This document shows, one piece after another, positions 1 to 7,860 of a stretch of DNA of 58,863 nt. Both the position numbers and the translations under genes were made by a program. This stretch comes from Yinghuangia elevatio (GTDB lineage: Bacteria > Actinomycetota > Actinomycetes > Streptomycetales > Streptomycetaceae): contig NZ_JBEZFP010000045.1 in the NCBI RefSeq assembly GCF_040649515.1, positions 1 through 58,863 on the forward strand. The letters run 5' to 3'. The first letter of the stretch is position 1; every line of letters begins with the position of its first letter. The notes below the pieces were generated by a model, which was not told where the DNA came from, made no database searches, and saw nothing but the letters and a program-made list of their open reading frames with translations.

Positions 1-820
1 TGTTGGCGTACTGCTCGCCTTCGTCGCGCAGTACGTCGGCCTCATCGGTGATGACCAAAGTCGTCGGGAGGCCCTTCAGCTGGTCCAGGCTCGCCCGGAG
101 CGGGGAGGCGTGGTGCTCGGCGCGCTGGGCGGGGTCGGTGGTGTACGCGTCCCAGAACCACTTCATGCCGTCGCGCGTCAGGTAGTAACCCTCGGCGAAC
201 TGCAGATAGGAGGGCGTGTCGAAGTCCGCGTTGGCCACCGGGTACAGCAGCACCTGGGCCTTGAGGTCGATGCCGCCGCGCTCCTTGTTCATCAGCGCGA
301 ACACCGTGGACATACAGCCGCCGACCGACTCGCCGGTGACGGCAATGCGCGAAGTGTCCAGGCCGTGCTCCGCGCCGTGCTCCATCACCCACTGGCCCAC
401 GGCGTAGTTCTGCTCCACCTGCGTCGGGTACTTCGCCTCGGGCGCCCGGTCGTAGACCGGGAAGACTCCCGCCGCGCCCGCGCCGACGGCGAGTTCCCGG
501 AAGAGGCGGTCGTGGGTCTTGTCGTCGCCGAAGACCCAGCCGGCGCCGTGGATGTAGAAGACGACCGGCAGCGAACCGGTGGCTCCCTTGGGTCGGATGA
601 TGCGGGTGCGGACGGTGCCCCACTCGCCGGCATCCACGTCGACCCACTCCTCGTCGACGTCCGGCCGGGGCACGCTCGGGTCGCTCTGCAGGCTCAGCAG
701 GATGTCGCGGCCCTTCTCGGGCGGCACCTCGTAGATCCGCGGATGCGGATCGGTGGCGTCGCACAACTCCTGCGCGGCGGGTTCCAGGTAGGGCGTGACG
801 GGCGGGGGAAGCGAGGTCAT
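1..820 (-). CDS. Alpha/beta hydrolase (GDXG-type esterase/lipase), 3' end cut by window
   Basis: The first 273 codons are visible and the C-terminus lies beyond base 1. The protein belongs to the alpha/beta hydrolase fold-3 (hormone-sensitive lipase, GDXG) family, which hydrolyses short acyl esters in the cytoplasm. The oxyanion-hole motif reads HGAGW, a variant of HGGGW, and the nucleophile elbow is GESVGG, where GDSAGG is usual. The sequence then runs into ITDEADVLRDEGEQYAN, which carries the usual catalytic Asp region; the catalytic His would lie outside the window. The start is the ATG whose A is base 820, giving an N-terminus MTSLPPPVTPYLEP typical of acetyl-esterase-like proteins. Upstream, on the same strand, lies a decayed oxidoreductase. 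The family assignment is strong; the substrate is unknown. Confidence 0.88.
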   Translation of the reverse strand, partial: MTSLPPPVTPYLEPAAQELCDATDPHPRIYEVPPEKGRDILLSLQSDPSVPRPDVDEEWVDVDAGEWGTVRTRIIRPKGATGSLPVVFYIHGAGWVFGDDKTHDRLFRELAVGAGAAGVFPVYDRAPEAKYPTQVEQNYAVGQWVMEHGAEHGLDTSRIAVTGESVGGCMSTVFALMNKERGGIDLKAQVLLYPVANADFDTPSYLQFAEGYYLTRDGMKWFWDAYTTDPAQRAEHHASPLRASLDQLKGLPTTLVITDEADVLRDEGEQYAN

Positions 821-922
821 GGCGGCTCCAATCGCGGGCACACGCGTGCCCTGGAAGGTGCGTCCCGCACGATTGCCGACCGCTCGGGTGCGGAGGCCGC
901 TCACGGGACAAGGCCCCTCGCT

Positions 923-1262
923 CAATCCTGGTACGCGGCCCGGGCGGCGCAACCCGACGCGTTCGCCCAGAAAGTGCCGATACCCCCGCCGCCGTGCACG
1001 AGGAGCGTCTCCCCCGCCGTGGGTCCCGCGGTGGCCGCGACCCCGGGGCAGGGCCGCCGCCTCGACCAGGCCGACCCCTCTAGGCACCGTCAGCAGCTTC
1101 TGGGCGTACCCGCCCCGGGTCAGCAACGCGCACGCCTCGTCACCCACCCGCCAGCCGGTCACGCCCTCACCGACGGCGCTGATCCGACCCGAGACCTCCA
1201 GTCGGGGAGCCAGGCTGGTTGAACCACGACGTCATCCCGGACGGCCGGTACGCCGCGGGGCC
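923..1262 (-). pseudogene. Relic of a zinc-type NADPH:quinone oxidoreductase
   Basis: No single frame stays open, but pieces from successive frames spell an MDR-family quinone oxidoreductase in the right order. They are YRPSGMTSW, then RLEVSGRISAVGEGVTGW and RVGDEACALLTRGGYAQK, then LTVPRGVGLVEAAALP, then after a frame change TAGETLLVHGGGGIGTF, which is the nucleotide-binding glycine motif. The series stops at a TGA at 923-925. At least two frameshifts separate the pieces, and the N-terminal and C-terminal thirds are missing. The family is recognised from motif order only. It is most likely a dead gene that once sat upstream of the esterase. Confidence 0.7.
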
Positions 1263-1327
1263 GTGATTGGAACGGCGTCGACGTTCCTGCGGGCCTGGTT
1301 CCTGGACCCGTTCGCGCTACGTGACCT

Positions 1328-1570
1328 TTACTTCGCTGTGAGGTACGTGCGGATCTCCGCGATGAGCGCCGGAGGCATGGTGTCGTCGAGAGGTCCGCGA
1401 GTCACGAACTCGTCGATCGTCTGGACCCCGATCGTGTATCCCCCACCGAAGCCGACGTCCGAACACCACCCCAGATAGCGCACGCGTCCGCCCTCGTACA
1501 TCAGCGAGCTGTCCGGCGGGCAGGTGGTGCAGCACCGGTGATCGCTCTCCCACCGCCATGTCTTCGCCAC
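1328..1570 (-). CDS. Hypothetical protein, 80 residues, Cys-rich centre
   Basis: This is a short protein of unknown function. The GTG at 1570 is preferred over an upstream ATG at 1597 because a GGGAG sequence lies six bases before it. The N-terminal half holds CCTTC, a cluster of three cysteines that might bind metal or form disulfides. The central part (GWCSDVGFGGGYTIGVQT) is glycine- and aromatic-rich and reads like folded protein. The C-terminus is a predicted helix (PPALIAEIRTYL). No membrane segment or signal peptide is visible. It is separated by about 200 bases from the methyltransferase operon. Sensible composition and a good ribosome binding site support a real gene; no function is proposed. 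Confidence 0.55.
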   Translation of the reverse strand: MAKTWRWESDHRCCTTCPPDSSLMYEGGRVRYLGWCSDVGFGGGYTIGVQTIDEFVTRGPLDDTMPPALIAEIRTYLTAK

Positions 1571-1775
1571 GTCACGCTCCCGGCCCGACGGCCCCACCGA
1601 TCCGGTCCAGGCGAGGCATTCGTCGCTCCCAGTAGAGCACGAACGCAGCGATGACTACTGCGATGCACTACTTCGTCATGACCGGATGGCGAACTCGCTA
1701 TCAGCGCAAAGCTGTTCACGAGTTGCGCGACCACTTTTCAGGCTCGAATGCGCTGCGACTCCGGGCAGGGGCTGG

Positions 1776-2645
1776 TCAGACCTCCGCCACCAGGAACTGC
1801 TCGGCCCTGGGTGGCCGCAGGCCATCGGCTCGGCCGGTGAAATACCGAGCGGCCAGATCGTCGGGCGACACGTGCACGGCCTTGGAGAACCCCGCTGCCA
1901 GGGCTGCCTGCCGCATCTGCTCGGGCGCGTACAGGCTGACGAACGGCGTGCCGGACGCGGCCGCGTTGCGCATCGAGAACTCCTGGACCTGCCGCTGGTC
2001 CGGTGCCAGCAGGTCGAGCGGCAGCAGGAACGTCGTCGCGAACACCGAGCCGGGCGCGAGCGCGGCGACCTGGCGCAACGTCGCGGTGTTCGCCTCGTCC
2101 GTCAGGTACATGCTGACGCCGGTCGACGCGACGACGGCCGGCCTGGCCGGGTCGAATCCGGCGGCGGTGAGGCGCTCCCACCACGAGTCGCCGCCCTCGA
2201 AGTCCACGGGGACCAGGGTCAGCCAGGACGGGATGTCGTACCCGAGTTCGGCCAGACGACGGCGCTTCCAGGCCTGGGTACCGGGCTGGTCGACCTCGAA
2301 GACACGGAGTCGGGCGCCCAGTTCGGGCCGCCGCTGGGCGAAGGTGTCGAGGCCTGCACCGAGGACGACGTACTGCGTCACGCCGGCATCGGCGTGCTCG
2401 GCGACGAGGTCCTCGACGAAGCGGGCGCGCGCGACCATGGCCGCGCGGACGCCTTCGACACCCGGCATGGTCATGTCGCCGCGCGCACGCCAGTCGTCCC
2501 CGGGGTCGGCGAGCTTCAGTCCGACCTGGTCGTCGAGGACGTGCGGCGGGGCGTCAGCCTGGACGTGCAGGGCACGCCACAGGGCGACGCGCACCGCGGT
2601 GTGGTCGGGTACGGACGGCTGGTGGGCCTCTTGGCCGTCACGCAT
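1776..2645 (-). CDS. Class I SAM-dependent methyltransferase, leucine carboxyl methyltransferase-like
   Basis: A 289-residue protein of the LCMT/TIGR00027 family, common in actinobacteria and usually of unknown substrate. Motif I is VVLGAGLDTFAQR around residues 90-102, followed by the acidic-residue strand RVFEVDQPGTQAWK that would bind SAM ribose. Later strands VPVDFEGGDSWWERL and VASTGVSMYLTDEAN are typical of the family. The ATG at 2645 is chosen over one at 2663 because GGGAGG lies six bases upstream of it. The start overlaps the end of the VOC gene by eight bases, so the two are probably translationally coupled in one operon led by the ribbon-helix-helix gene. Confidence 0.85.
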   Translation of the reverse strand: MRDGQEAHQPSVPDHTAVRVALWRALHVQADAPPHVLDDQVGLKLADPGDDWRARGDMTMPGVEGVRAAMVARARFVEDLVAEHADAGVTQYVVLGAGLDTFAQRRPELGARLRVFEVDQPGTQAWKRRRLAELGYDIPSWLTLVPVDFEGGDSWWERLTAAGFDPARPAVVASTGVSMYLTDEANTATLRQVAALAPGSVFATTFLLPLDLLAPDQRQVQEFSMRNAAASGTPFVSLYAPEQMRQAALAAGFSKAVHVSPDDLAARYFTGRADGLRPPRAEQFLVAEV

Positions 2646-3015
2646 CGCCGCCTCCCTGCGCATCGTCCTGCCCTCCGGGGAGAGGCGCTTCGAGAGCGAC
2701 CGTCCGCCCGTCGGGATCGCGTACCAGCGCCTGGCTGACGCCCCAGTGCGTCGGGGTGAACGGCTGCGCGAAGTCCGGGGCGCGGTCGGGAGCGAACGCC
2801 TCCGCGTCGGCGACCCTCAGGATCGGGTGAGTGGTGAGCTCCCCTTCGTGCTGCTCGACGATGAACACGTAGGGGCCGCCCGCGGGGTGCACCCACTGGC
2901 CGGAGCCGTGGCCGGTCTCCAGCACGCTCTCGAAGCCGAGCGACTTCCAGAACGCGGCCGTCGCCCCGTAGTTGCGGGTCTCGACGAGGAAGCCGTCGAA
3001 GCCTTCAGTCGTCAT
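2638..3015 (-). CDS. VOC-family (glyoxalase/bleomycin-resistance-like) protein
   Basis: A 125-residue single-domain vicinal-oxygen-chelate protein. The text runs DGFLVETRNYGATAAFWKSL, then GFESVLETGHGSGQWVHPAGG, and ends near ALVRDPDGRTVALEAPLPG, which gives the beta-alpha-beta-beta-beta pattern of the fold. Proteins of this shape work as dimers, either as metal-dependent enzymes or as drug-binding proteins. The metal ligands are not obvious here, so a binding role is as likely as catalysis. The ATG at 3015 has GGAGGG upstream and overlaps the end of the preceding ribbon-helix-helix gene by 11 bases. Its own end overlaps the methyltransferase start. The partner and substrate are not known. 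Confidence 0.82.
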   Translation of the reverse strand: MTTEGFDGFLVETRNYGATAAFWKSLGFESVLETGHGSGQWVHPAGGPYVFIVEQHEGELTTHPILRVADAEAFAPDRAPDFAQPFTPTHWGVSQALVRDPDGRTVALEAPLPGGQDDAQGGGDA

Positions 3016-3184
3016 CGGTGCCCTCCTTCTCGGTCGTCGCCACACGCTGGAGGTACTCGGTGAGGGCCGTCTCGACGATCGAGGACAGCGAGCGCTCGGT
3101 GTCGACGGCGTGGTGCTTGACCTCACGGATGAGGTCGACGGGCAGGTAGACGTTGAACTGCTTGACCTGTTTGCCGGCAGCCAT
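3005..3184 (-). CDS. Ribbon-helix-helix (CopG/Arc-type) DNA-binding protein, 59 residues
   Basis: This is a complete small protein below the usual size cut-off. It reads KQVKQFNVYLPVDLIREVKH, then AVDTERSLSSIVETALTEYL. The first part gives the DNA-contacting beta strand (FNVYLP); the rest gives the two helices of a ribbon-helix-helix dimer. The tail TTEKEGTDDD is acidic. It is the first gene of a run in which each start lies inside the previous coding region, followed by VOC and methyltransferase genes. It most likely acts as an autorepressor of this operon. The alternative, an antitoxin, is less likely because no toxin-like gene is attached. Confidence 0.85.
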   Translation of the reverse strand: MAAGKQVKQFNVYLPVDLIREVKHHAVDTERSLSSIVETALTEYLQRVATTEKEGTDDD

Positions 3185-3309
3185 GACTAGGATGCTAGCA
3201 ATCTATGCTCGATTGACAAACCCCTCCCCGGCGCCGCGACAACTCCTTTGACGCCTCCAGCCGACCGCCGCGATGATCCACGGGTTCATCCAGAGGACGG
3301 ATTACCGGC

Positions 3310-3930
3310 ATGACTTCACACTTCGAGGCTCCCGTATTGCATGGGACCCACGTACGGCTGGAGCCGCTGTCACCGGCACACGCACCGGGACTGGTCCAGG
3401 CCGCGGAGGAGAGCCGCGAGACGTACGGCTTCACCCTCGTCCCGCGCGCCGACGAGGTAGCGGCATACATCGAGACGACCCTCGGCCGCCCCGGCTGGAC
3501 CTGCTTCGCACAGATCCGCACCACCGACGGCGCCGCCGTCGGCTGCACCAACTACCTGGAACCACGGACCTGGCCAGGCGGCACGGATCTCTGCGCACTC
3601 GAAATCGGCGGCACCTGGCTGTCCGCCTCCGCGCAGGGCACGGCCATCAACGCCGAGGCCAAGTACCTGCTGTTCGAGTACGCGTTCGAGAACCTCGGGT
3701 TGGCCCGTGTCGACCTCAAGACCGATGCCCGCAACGCCCGCTCCCGAGCCGCGATGGAACGCCTCGGCGCGCGCTTCGAGGGCGTCCTCCGCAACTGGTC
3801 GCCGTCCTGGGCCCCTGGCGAAGCGGGCAAACTCCGCGACTCGGCCATGTTCAGCATCACCGCCGACGAATGGCCCGCCCTCAAGCCCACCCTCCAAGCC
3901 CGAATCAACAACAAGTCCGCAACCCCCTGA
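3310..3930 (+). CDS. GNAT N-acetyltransferase, RimJ/RimL type
   Basis: A 206-residue acetyltransferase. It starts with HGTHVRLEPLSPAHAPGLVQ, the usual opening of RimJ/RimL-like enzymes, and continues through the core strand ALEIGGTWLSASAQGTAINA, the acetyl-CoA pyrophosphate-binding region. It then reads YAFENLGLARVDLKTDARN and SRAAMERLGARFEGVLRN, the classic C-terminal half in which an Asn-x-x-Ser-Arg stretch precedes the last helix. These enzymes acetylate the N-terminus of ribosomal proteins or small amines; the substrate here cannot be read from sequence. It is transcribed away from the ribbon-helix-helix operon, with about 125 bases between them, so the two probably have back-to-back promoters. 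Confidence 0.88.
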   Translation: MTSHFEAPVLHGTHVRLEPLSPAHAPGLVQAAEESRETYGFTLVPRADEVAAYIETTLGRPGWTCFAQIRTTDGAAVGCTNYLEPRTWPGGTDLCALEIGGTWLSASAQGTAINAEAKYLLFEYAFENLGLARVDLKTDARNARSRAAMERLGARFEGVLRNWSPSWAPGEAGKLRDSAMFSITADEWPALKPTLQARINNKSATP

Positions 3931-4053
3931 ACCACCGACATCAGCGGCGGTGGCGCGGGGGCGGATGGAATGGGCTCGGCTGCTGGGGGCGGGAGGTCAC
4001 CGTGGGCGGGGCCTCGGGGCTTGTGCGCTCGCTCGGTCCGGAGAGCCGACGGT

Positions 4054-4542
4054 TCAGCGGTCCGGTTCGGTCGACGTCGAGCGCTGAGCGGCGGACAGTC
4101 GGGACTGGGCGATGTTGCGGATGCGGCGGGTGCGGCCGTTCTCGGCCAGGATTTGCAGAGGGGACGTCGCCAAGGACCGCTCGGCGGTGTGGAGTTGGAG
4201 CCAGTTGGACGCCGTGAGCAGGCTTTCGACGTCCCATGGTTCGTCGAGGGTCATCGCCCGTAGCAGGGTCCACTCGTTGAGGCGTCGTGTGCAGAAGTCG
4301 TCCGCCATGACGGCGCGGGTCATCTCCAGGCACCACGAGGGATAGCCGGGATCCGCGAGCAGTTCGGCGGCCCGTCTGTCGAGATACTCGCAGACGGCGC
4401 TGTTCGCCATCCCTTTGTCGGGGTCGGTGAGTACTCGGGCGACAAGGGCGGCTGCGTCCGCAGGGGCCACCTCGTCGAACGCCTGCCGGTAGCGCGCAAA
4501 CCGTACGTGCTCGTCCGCGTTCCAGCCCGAGTCCGCCGACAC
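4054..4542 (-). CDS. Hypothetical protein, 162 residues, follows the amidotransferase gene
   Basis: No recognised domain. The protein is mainly helical, with segments such as EHVRFARYRQAFDEVAPADA, CEYLDRRAAELLADPGYP and RRLNEWTLLRAMTLDEPWDV, and no signal peptide or membrane span. The GTG at 4542 is chosen because the upstream amidotransferase gene stops at 4547, leaving only four bases. This is the usual spacing for coupled translation, and a GGCGG sequence lies just ahead. The last 20 residues are basic and low in complexity. Its job may be linked to the amidotransferase, but only the gene order supports that. Confidence 0.6.
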   Translation of the reverse strand: MSADSGWNADEHVRFARYRQAFDEVAPADAAALVARVLTDPDKGMANSAVCEYLDRRAAELLADPGYPSWCLEMTRAVMADDFCTRRLNEWTLLRAMTLDEPWDVESLLTASNWLQLHTAERSLATSPLQILAENGRTRRIRNIAQSRLSAAQRSTSTEPDR

Positions 4543-4546
4543 CGCG

Positions 4547-5380
4547 CTATGCCGCCTGGGGGGCGAAGGGGCGGAGTTCGTCGGTGTCCGGGCCGACGAC
4601 GCCGCAACTGCTCTCCGGTACTTCGTTCCACGCACCGGGCAGGTCGCCCAGAGGCTCGGACACGACGAGGCGGGTGTCGTCGGACACTTCGCGCAGGAAT
4701 TCCACGTCGGGGTGCAGTGCCCGCAGAGCCTCCACCCGGGTGCTGAAGAAGAGCGAGCGCGAGGTCCGCTGCGTGGAGTAGCGGAAGGCCCAGATCCGCT
4801 GCCCGTCGGTCACCGCGATCGTCATTTGGAGGGGGAACTCCACGCCGTGCTCGCGACCGACGCCCTCCACCAGACCCGCCATCCGCGCGACCGCGCCCGG
4901 TGGGTCCTGCTCCAGCCCGAGAGTGAGCGCGAGAAAGAACATCAGCTCCGAGTCCGTCGACCCCTCGATGTCGGGGAACAGCGCCGGGTCGACGGCGAGG
5001 GCCAGGTCCCGCCGCAGCCGGTGGAAGTCGGTGATGGCGCCGTTGTGCATCCACATCCAGCGGCCGTGGCGGAACGGGTGGGAGTTGGTCTGCTGCACCG
5101 CCGTGCCCGTGGAGGCCCGGATGTGCGCGAAGAACAGCGGGGAGCGCACGTGGTCGGCGATCTCCCGCAAGTTGCGGTTGCTCCACGCCGGGCCGATCTC
5201 CCGCACGACCGCCGGTGTCTCCAGATCGGGCCGGTACCAGCCCACCCCGAACCCGTCGCCGTTGGTCGTCTCCACGCCCATCCGGGAGTGGAGGCTCTGG
5301 TCGATCAGCGAATGGGACGGCTTGTAGAGAATCGTGCCCAGGAGCACCGGGGTGCCCGAGTAGGCAAGCCATCGGCACAT
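4547..5380 (-). CDS. Class II glutamine amidotransferase (YafJ type)
   Basis: A 277-residue Ntn-hydrolase. The N-terminus is MCRWLAYSGTPV, so removal of Met exposes Cys2 as the catalytic nucleophile that releases ammonia from glutamine. The following text SRMGVETTNGDGFGVGWYRP, the segment with LREIADHVRSPLFFAHIRAS, and NSHPFRHGRWMWMHNGAITD match the glutaminase domain, including the Arg and Asn-Gly residues that hold glutamine. There is no attached synthase domain, so the acceptor of the ammonia must be another protein or a small molecule. It resembles YafJ and the ergothioneine enzyme EgtC, but no egt neighbours are present, so EgtC function is not supported. A hypothetical gene follows four bases downstream. 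Confidence 0.9.
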   Translation of the reverse strand: MCRWLAYSGTPVLLGTILYKPSHSLIDQSLHSRMGVETTNGDGFGVGWYRPDLETPAVVREIGPAWSNRNLREIADHVRSPLFFAHIRASTGTAVQQTNSHPFRHGRWMWMHNGAITDFHRLRRDLALAVDPALFPDIEGSTDSELMFFLALTLGLEQDPPGAVARMAGLVEGVGREHGVEFPLQMTIAVTDGQRIWAFRYSTQRTSRSLFFSTRVEALRALHPDVEFLREVSDDTRLVVSEPLGDLPGAWNEVPESSCGVVGPDTDELRPFAPQAA

Positions 5381-5791
5381 GGTTCCACCACCTCGCGATC
5401 GTCTGGCCGCCGTCCGCGCGGACGCCATCCCAACTCCGCCGGCCTGGGGCCGGCAGCCCCGGAATGCGCTTTCGGCGCTCACAGCCACCGCTCGCCGACC
5501 ACGGGCGGCGGGCGGCGCGCGACAGGCGGCCCAGGTCCTCAGCATTTCAGCGATGCGGAGCCCTCGCACCCGCGCGGCGACCCGCCTGGACACAGGGACG
5601 CAGGTTCCGAGGATTTTTCGTCCCGGCCGCATCCGAATGCCTCCCGGCGCCGGAAGAAGGTGTGAAGGACCGCTCATGGACCGACGGAGGAAGGATCCGA
5701 TGCGCAGAGATCGTCCCTGGCGGGCCCCGACGCCGGTCCCGGCTGTGGGTGCGTACCAATCTGCCCGCCTGTCCGCGCCGAAGCATGTGAC
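5381..5791. other. Intergenic region between divergent amidotransferase and hydrolase operons
   Basis: These 411 bases contain no frame that reads like protein on either strand. They must carry the promoters for the leftward amidotransferase operon and the rightward hydrolase/FAD/DUF1365 operon, but no convincing -35/-10 pair or operator was identified. Confidence 0.5.
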
Positions 5792-6520
5792 ATGAGAGTG
5801 CCACGTTCGGCGGCGCCCGGCGTCGTGGATGCCACGCCCCGGTTGTCCCTGCGGACGCCTGGACCCACGGATCAGCCGCGCAGCGTGGTCGTGGTCCTGC
5901 CGGGAGGTCGGTCGCACAGCACGGCAAGGGCTTCGCGGCGCAACCTGGCGTACCTGAGAATGGCCGCGATGGCCGGAACGCTGCGTCGGCGGCTAGACCC
6001 GCGCGGCGCCGCGGTGGCCGTACTGCGCTATCGGCTGCGCGGTTGGAACGGGAGCGCGGCCGATCCGGTGCAGGACGTGCGGTGGGCCCTGGACCAGGTG
6101 CAGACCCGGTTCCCCGGCGCGCCGATGGTCCTCGTCGGTCACTCGATGGGCGGCCGGGCCGCACTGTGGGCCGCGGATCACCCGTACGTGACCGGGGTGT
6201 GCGCACTTGCGCCCTGGACCCCGGCAGGGGACCCGGTACGCCAACTGGCCGACCGCTCGGTGCTCATCGTCCACGGGTTGCGCGACCGGCGCACCTCGCC
6301 CGAGGCGTCGCACGAGTACGCCCTCAGGGCTCTGTCCGCCGGGATGCCCGTCCGCCGCGTCGAACTCCCCCATGCGGGCCACGCCATGCTGCGCCGCCGT
6401 CGGGACTGGGACGCCTTGGTGGCCGACTTCGCCGGCAGCATGCTTGTCGACCAAGCCCGGATGCCGGCCCGGCTGACGGAGCCGACGGCAGCGCCGACGA
6501 CGGAGAGGCGGTCGCCATGA
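5792..6520 (+). CDS. Alpha/beta hydrolase, serine hydrolase fold
   Basis: A 242-residue alpha/beta hydrolase. The strand and oxyanion region read SVVVVLPGGRSHSTARAS near residue 30. The nucleophile elbow is VLVGHSMGGRAAL (Ser near residue 113), the acid lies in LIVHGLRDRRTSPEAS and the catalytic His in LPHAGHAML, so the triad is complete. It lacks a signal peptide. It heads a four-gene operon with the FAD oxidoreductase, DUF1365 and SRPBCC genes, and its TGA overlaps the next ATG by four bases. The context suggests lipid or fatty-acyl chemistry, possibly releasing an acyl chain for the next enzyme; this is an inference from order alone. Confidence 0.85.
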   Translation: MRVPRSAAPGVVDATPRLSLRTPGPTDQPRSVVVVLPGGRSHSTARASRRNLAYLRMAAMAGTLRRRLDPRGAAVAVLRYRLRGWNGSAADPVQDVRWALDQVQTRFPGAPMVLVGHSMGGRAALWAADHPYVTGVCALAPWTPAGDPVRQLADRSVLIVHGLRDRRTSPEASHEYALRALSAGMPVRRVELPHAGHAMLRRRRDWDALVADFAGSMLVDQARMPARLTEPTAAPTTERRSP

Positions 6521-7860
6521 GCCGCCGACGCGTCGCGGTGATCGGCGCCGGGGTCTCCGGCCTGACGGCTGCCTACATCCTGCAACGTTCCTACGACGTC
6601 GTGCTGTTCGAGAGCGACGACCGACTTGGCGGGCACGCGCACACGCACGACGTCCCCGCCGAGACGGGCGGGACCATCCCGGTGGACACCGGGTTCCTCG
6701 TCCACAACGAGCAGACCTACCCCCATCTCATCAGGCTCTTCCGGGAATTGGGGGTGCAGACGCAGGACACCGAGATGTCGATGAGCGTCCGCTGCGAAGG
6801 CTGCGGTCTGGAGTACGCCGGAGCCCGCCGTACAGGCGGCCTGTTCGCGCAGCGCTCCAACAGCGTCAACCCCCGCTACCTGCGCATGCTCGGCGAGGTC
6901 GTGCGCTTTCACCGCAATGCCCGCGCGCTCCTCCTTGCCGCCCAGTACGGCAGATCGGCCGTGCCCGCCGGCGCCGCAGGGGTCGGACAGGCCGCCGGGG
7001 CCGCCGCGGCCGACGACACGCAGGAACAGCCCACGCTCGGCCGCTTTCTGGCCGACGGGAAGTATTCGCCCTACTTCGTCGACCACTTCGTCATGCCGCT
7101 GGTCTCCGCGGTGTGGTCGACAGGCACGCGTGACAGCCGCATGTACCCCGCCGCCTACCTGTTCGCTTTCCTCCACAACCACGGCATGCTGACCGTCAGC
7201 GGATCACCCGCCTGGAAGACCGTGGTCGGCGGATCCCGCACCTACGTCGACCGGGCGGTGAAAGGCCTCGCGTCGGTCAACGTCGCCACCCCGGTCCGCG
7301 CCGTGCGGCGCACCGCGGACGGTGTCGAGGTGCGCGACGACTCCGACCGGCCGCATCGGCTCGACGCCGTGGTGCTGGCGACCCACGCCGACGACGCGCT
7401 GCGTCTTCTCGCGGATCCGACACCGCGCGAGCAGGCAGTCCTGGGGGCGTTCCGCTACGCGAGGAACGAGGCTTGCCTGCACACCGACACCGCCCTGCTT
7501 CCGCGTGCCGCCGCGGCGCGTGCCTCCTGGAACTACCTCAAGACCTCCTGCCACGACGGGGTGGACCAGGACCGCGTCCTGGTGAGCTACGACCTCAACC
7601 GGCTGATGCGCCTCGACCAGCGGACCACCTACCTCGTCACCCTCGGTGCGACCGAGCGCCCGCGGGAGGATTCCGTGGTCGACCGGATGGTGTACGAACA
7701 CCCCGTCTTCACACCGGAGTCGGTCACCGCCCAGCGTTCGCTGCCACTGCTCGCGGACGGACGTACCGCGTTCGCGGGGGCGTATCACGGGTGGGGTTTC
7801 CACGAGGACGGGTGCGCATCGGGCGTACGCGCGGCCGCGTCCCTGGGGGTGGTCTGGTGA
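6517..7860 (+). CDS. NAD(P)/FAD-dependent oxidoreductase, amine oxidase family
   Basis: A 447-residue flavoprotein. The dinucleotide fold is immediate: RRVAVIGAGVSGLTAAYIL (GxGxxG), followed by the ribose-binding acid in VVLFESDDRLGGHAHTH. The next stretch VDTGFLVHNEQTYPHLIRLF is characteristic of the amine-oxidase-like proteins always found next to DUF1365, such as mycobacterial Rv0449c. A short alanine/glycine-rich insert (about residues 150-175) is not seen in typical members. The C-terminus FAGAYHGWGFHEDGCASGV closes the FAD site. The start overlaps the hydrolase stop and the stop overlaps the DUF1365 GTG, so the three are coupled. In other bacteria this pair is linked to modified (cyclopropane, methylated or furan) fatty acids; the product here is not known. 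Confidence 0.92.
   Translation: MSRRRVAVIGAGVSGLTAAYILQRSYDVVLFESDDRLGGHAHTHDVPAETGGTIPVDTGFLVHNEQTYPHLIRLFRELGVQTQDTEMSMSVRCEGCGLEYAGARRTGGLFAQRSNSVNPRYLRMLGEVVRFHRNARALLLAAQYGRSAVPAGAAGVGQAAGAAAADDTQEQPTLGRFLADGKYSPYFVDHFVMPLVSAVWSTGTRDSRMYPAAYLFAFLHNHGMLTVSGSPAWKTVVGGSRTYVDRAVKGLASVNVATPVRAVRRTADGVEVRDDSDRPHRLDAVVLATHADDALRLLADPTPREQAVLGAFRYARNEACLHTDTALLPRAAAARASWNYLKTSCHDGVDQDRVLVSYDLNRLMRLDQRTTYLVTLGATERPREDSVVDRMVYEHPVFTPESVTAQRSLPLLADGRTAFAGAYHGWGFHEDGCASGVRAAASLGVVW

Noticed and set aside
110..1222. Long plus-strand frame over the esterase gene
   Set aside because: It is antisense to a gene with clear catalytic motifs and is rich in Arg/Ala/Gly with no domain of its own.
1651..3063. 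470-codon plus-strand frame opposite the methyltransferase operon
   Set aside because: High-GC shadow frame; the minus strand carries three recognisable, overlapping genes here.
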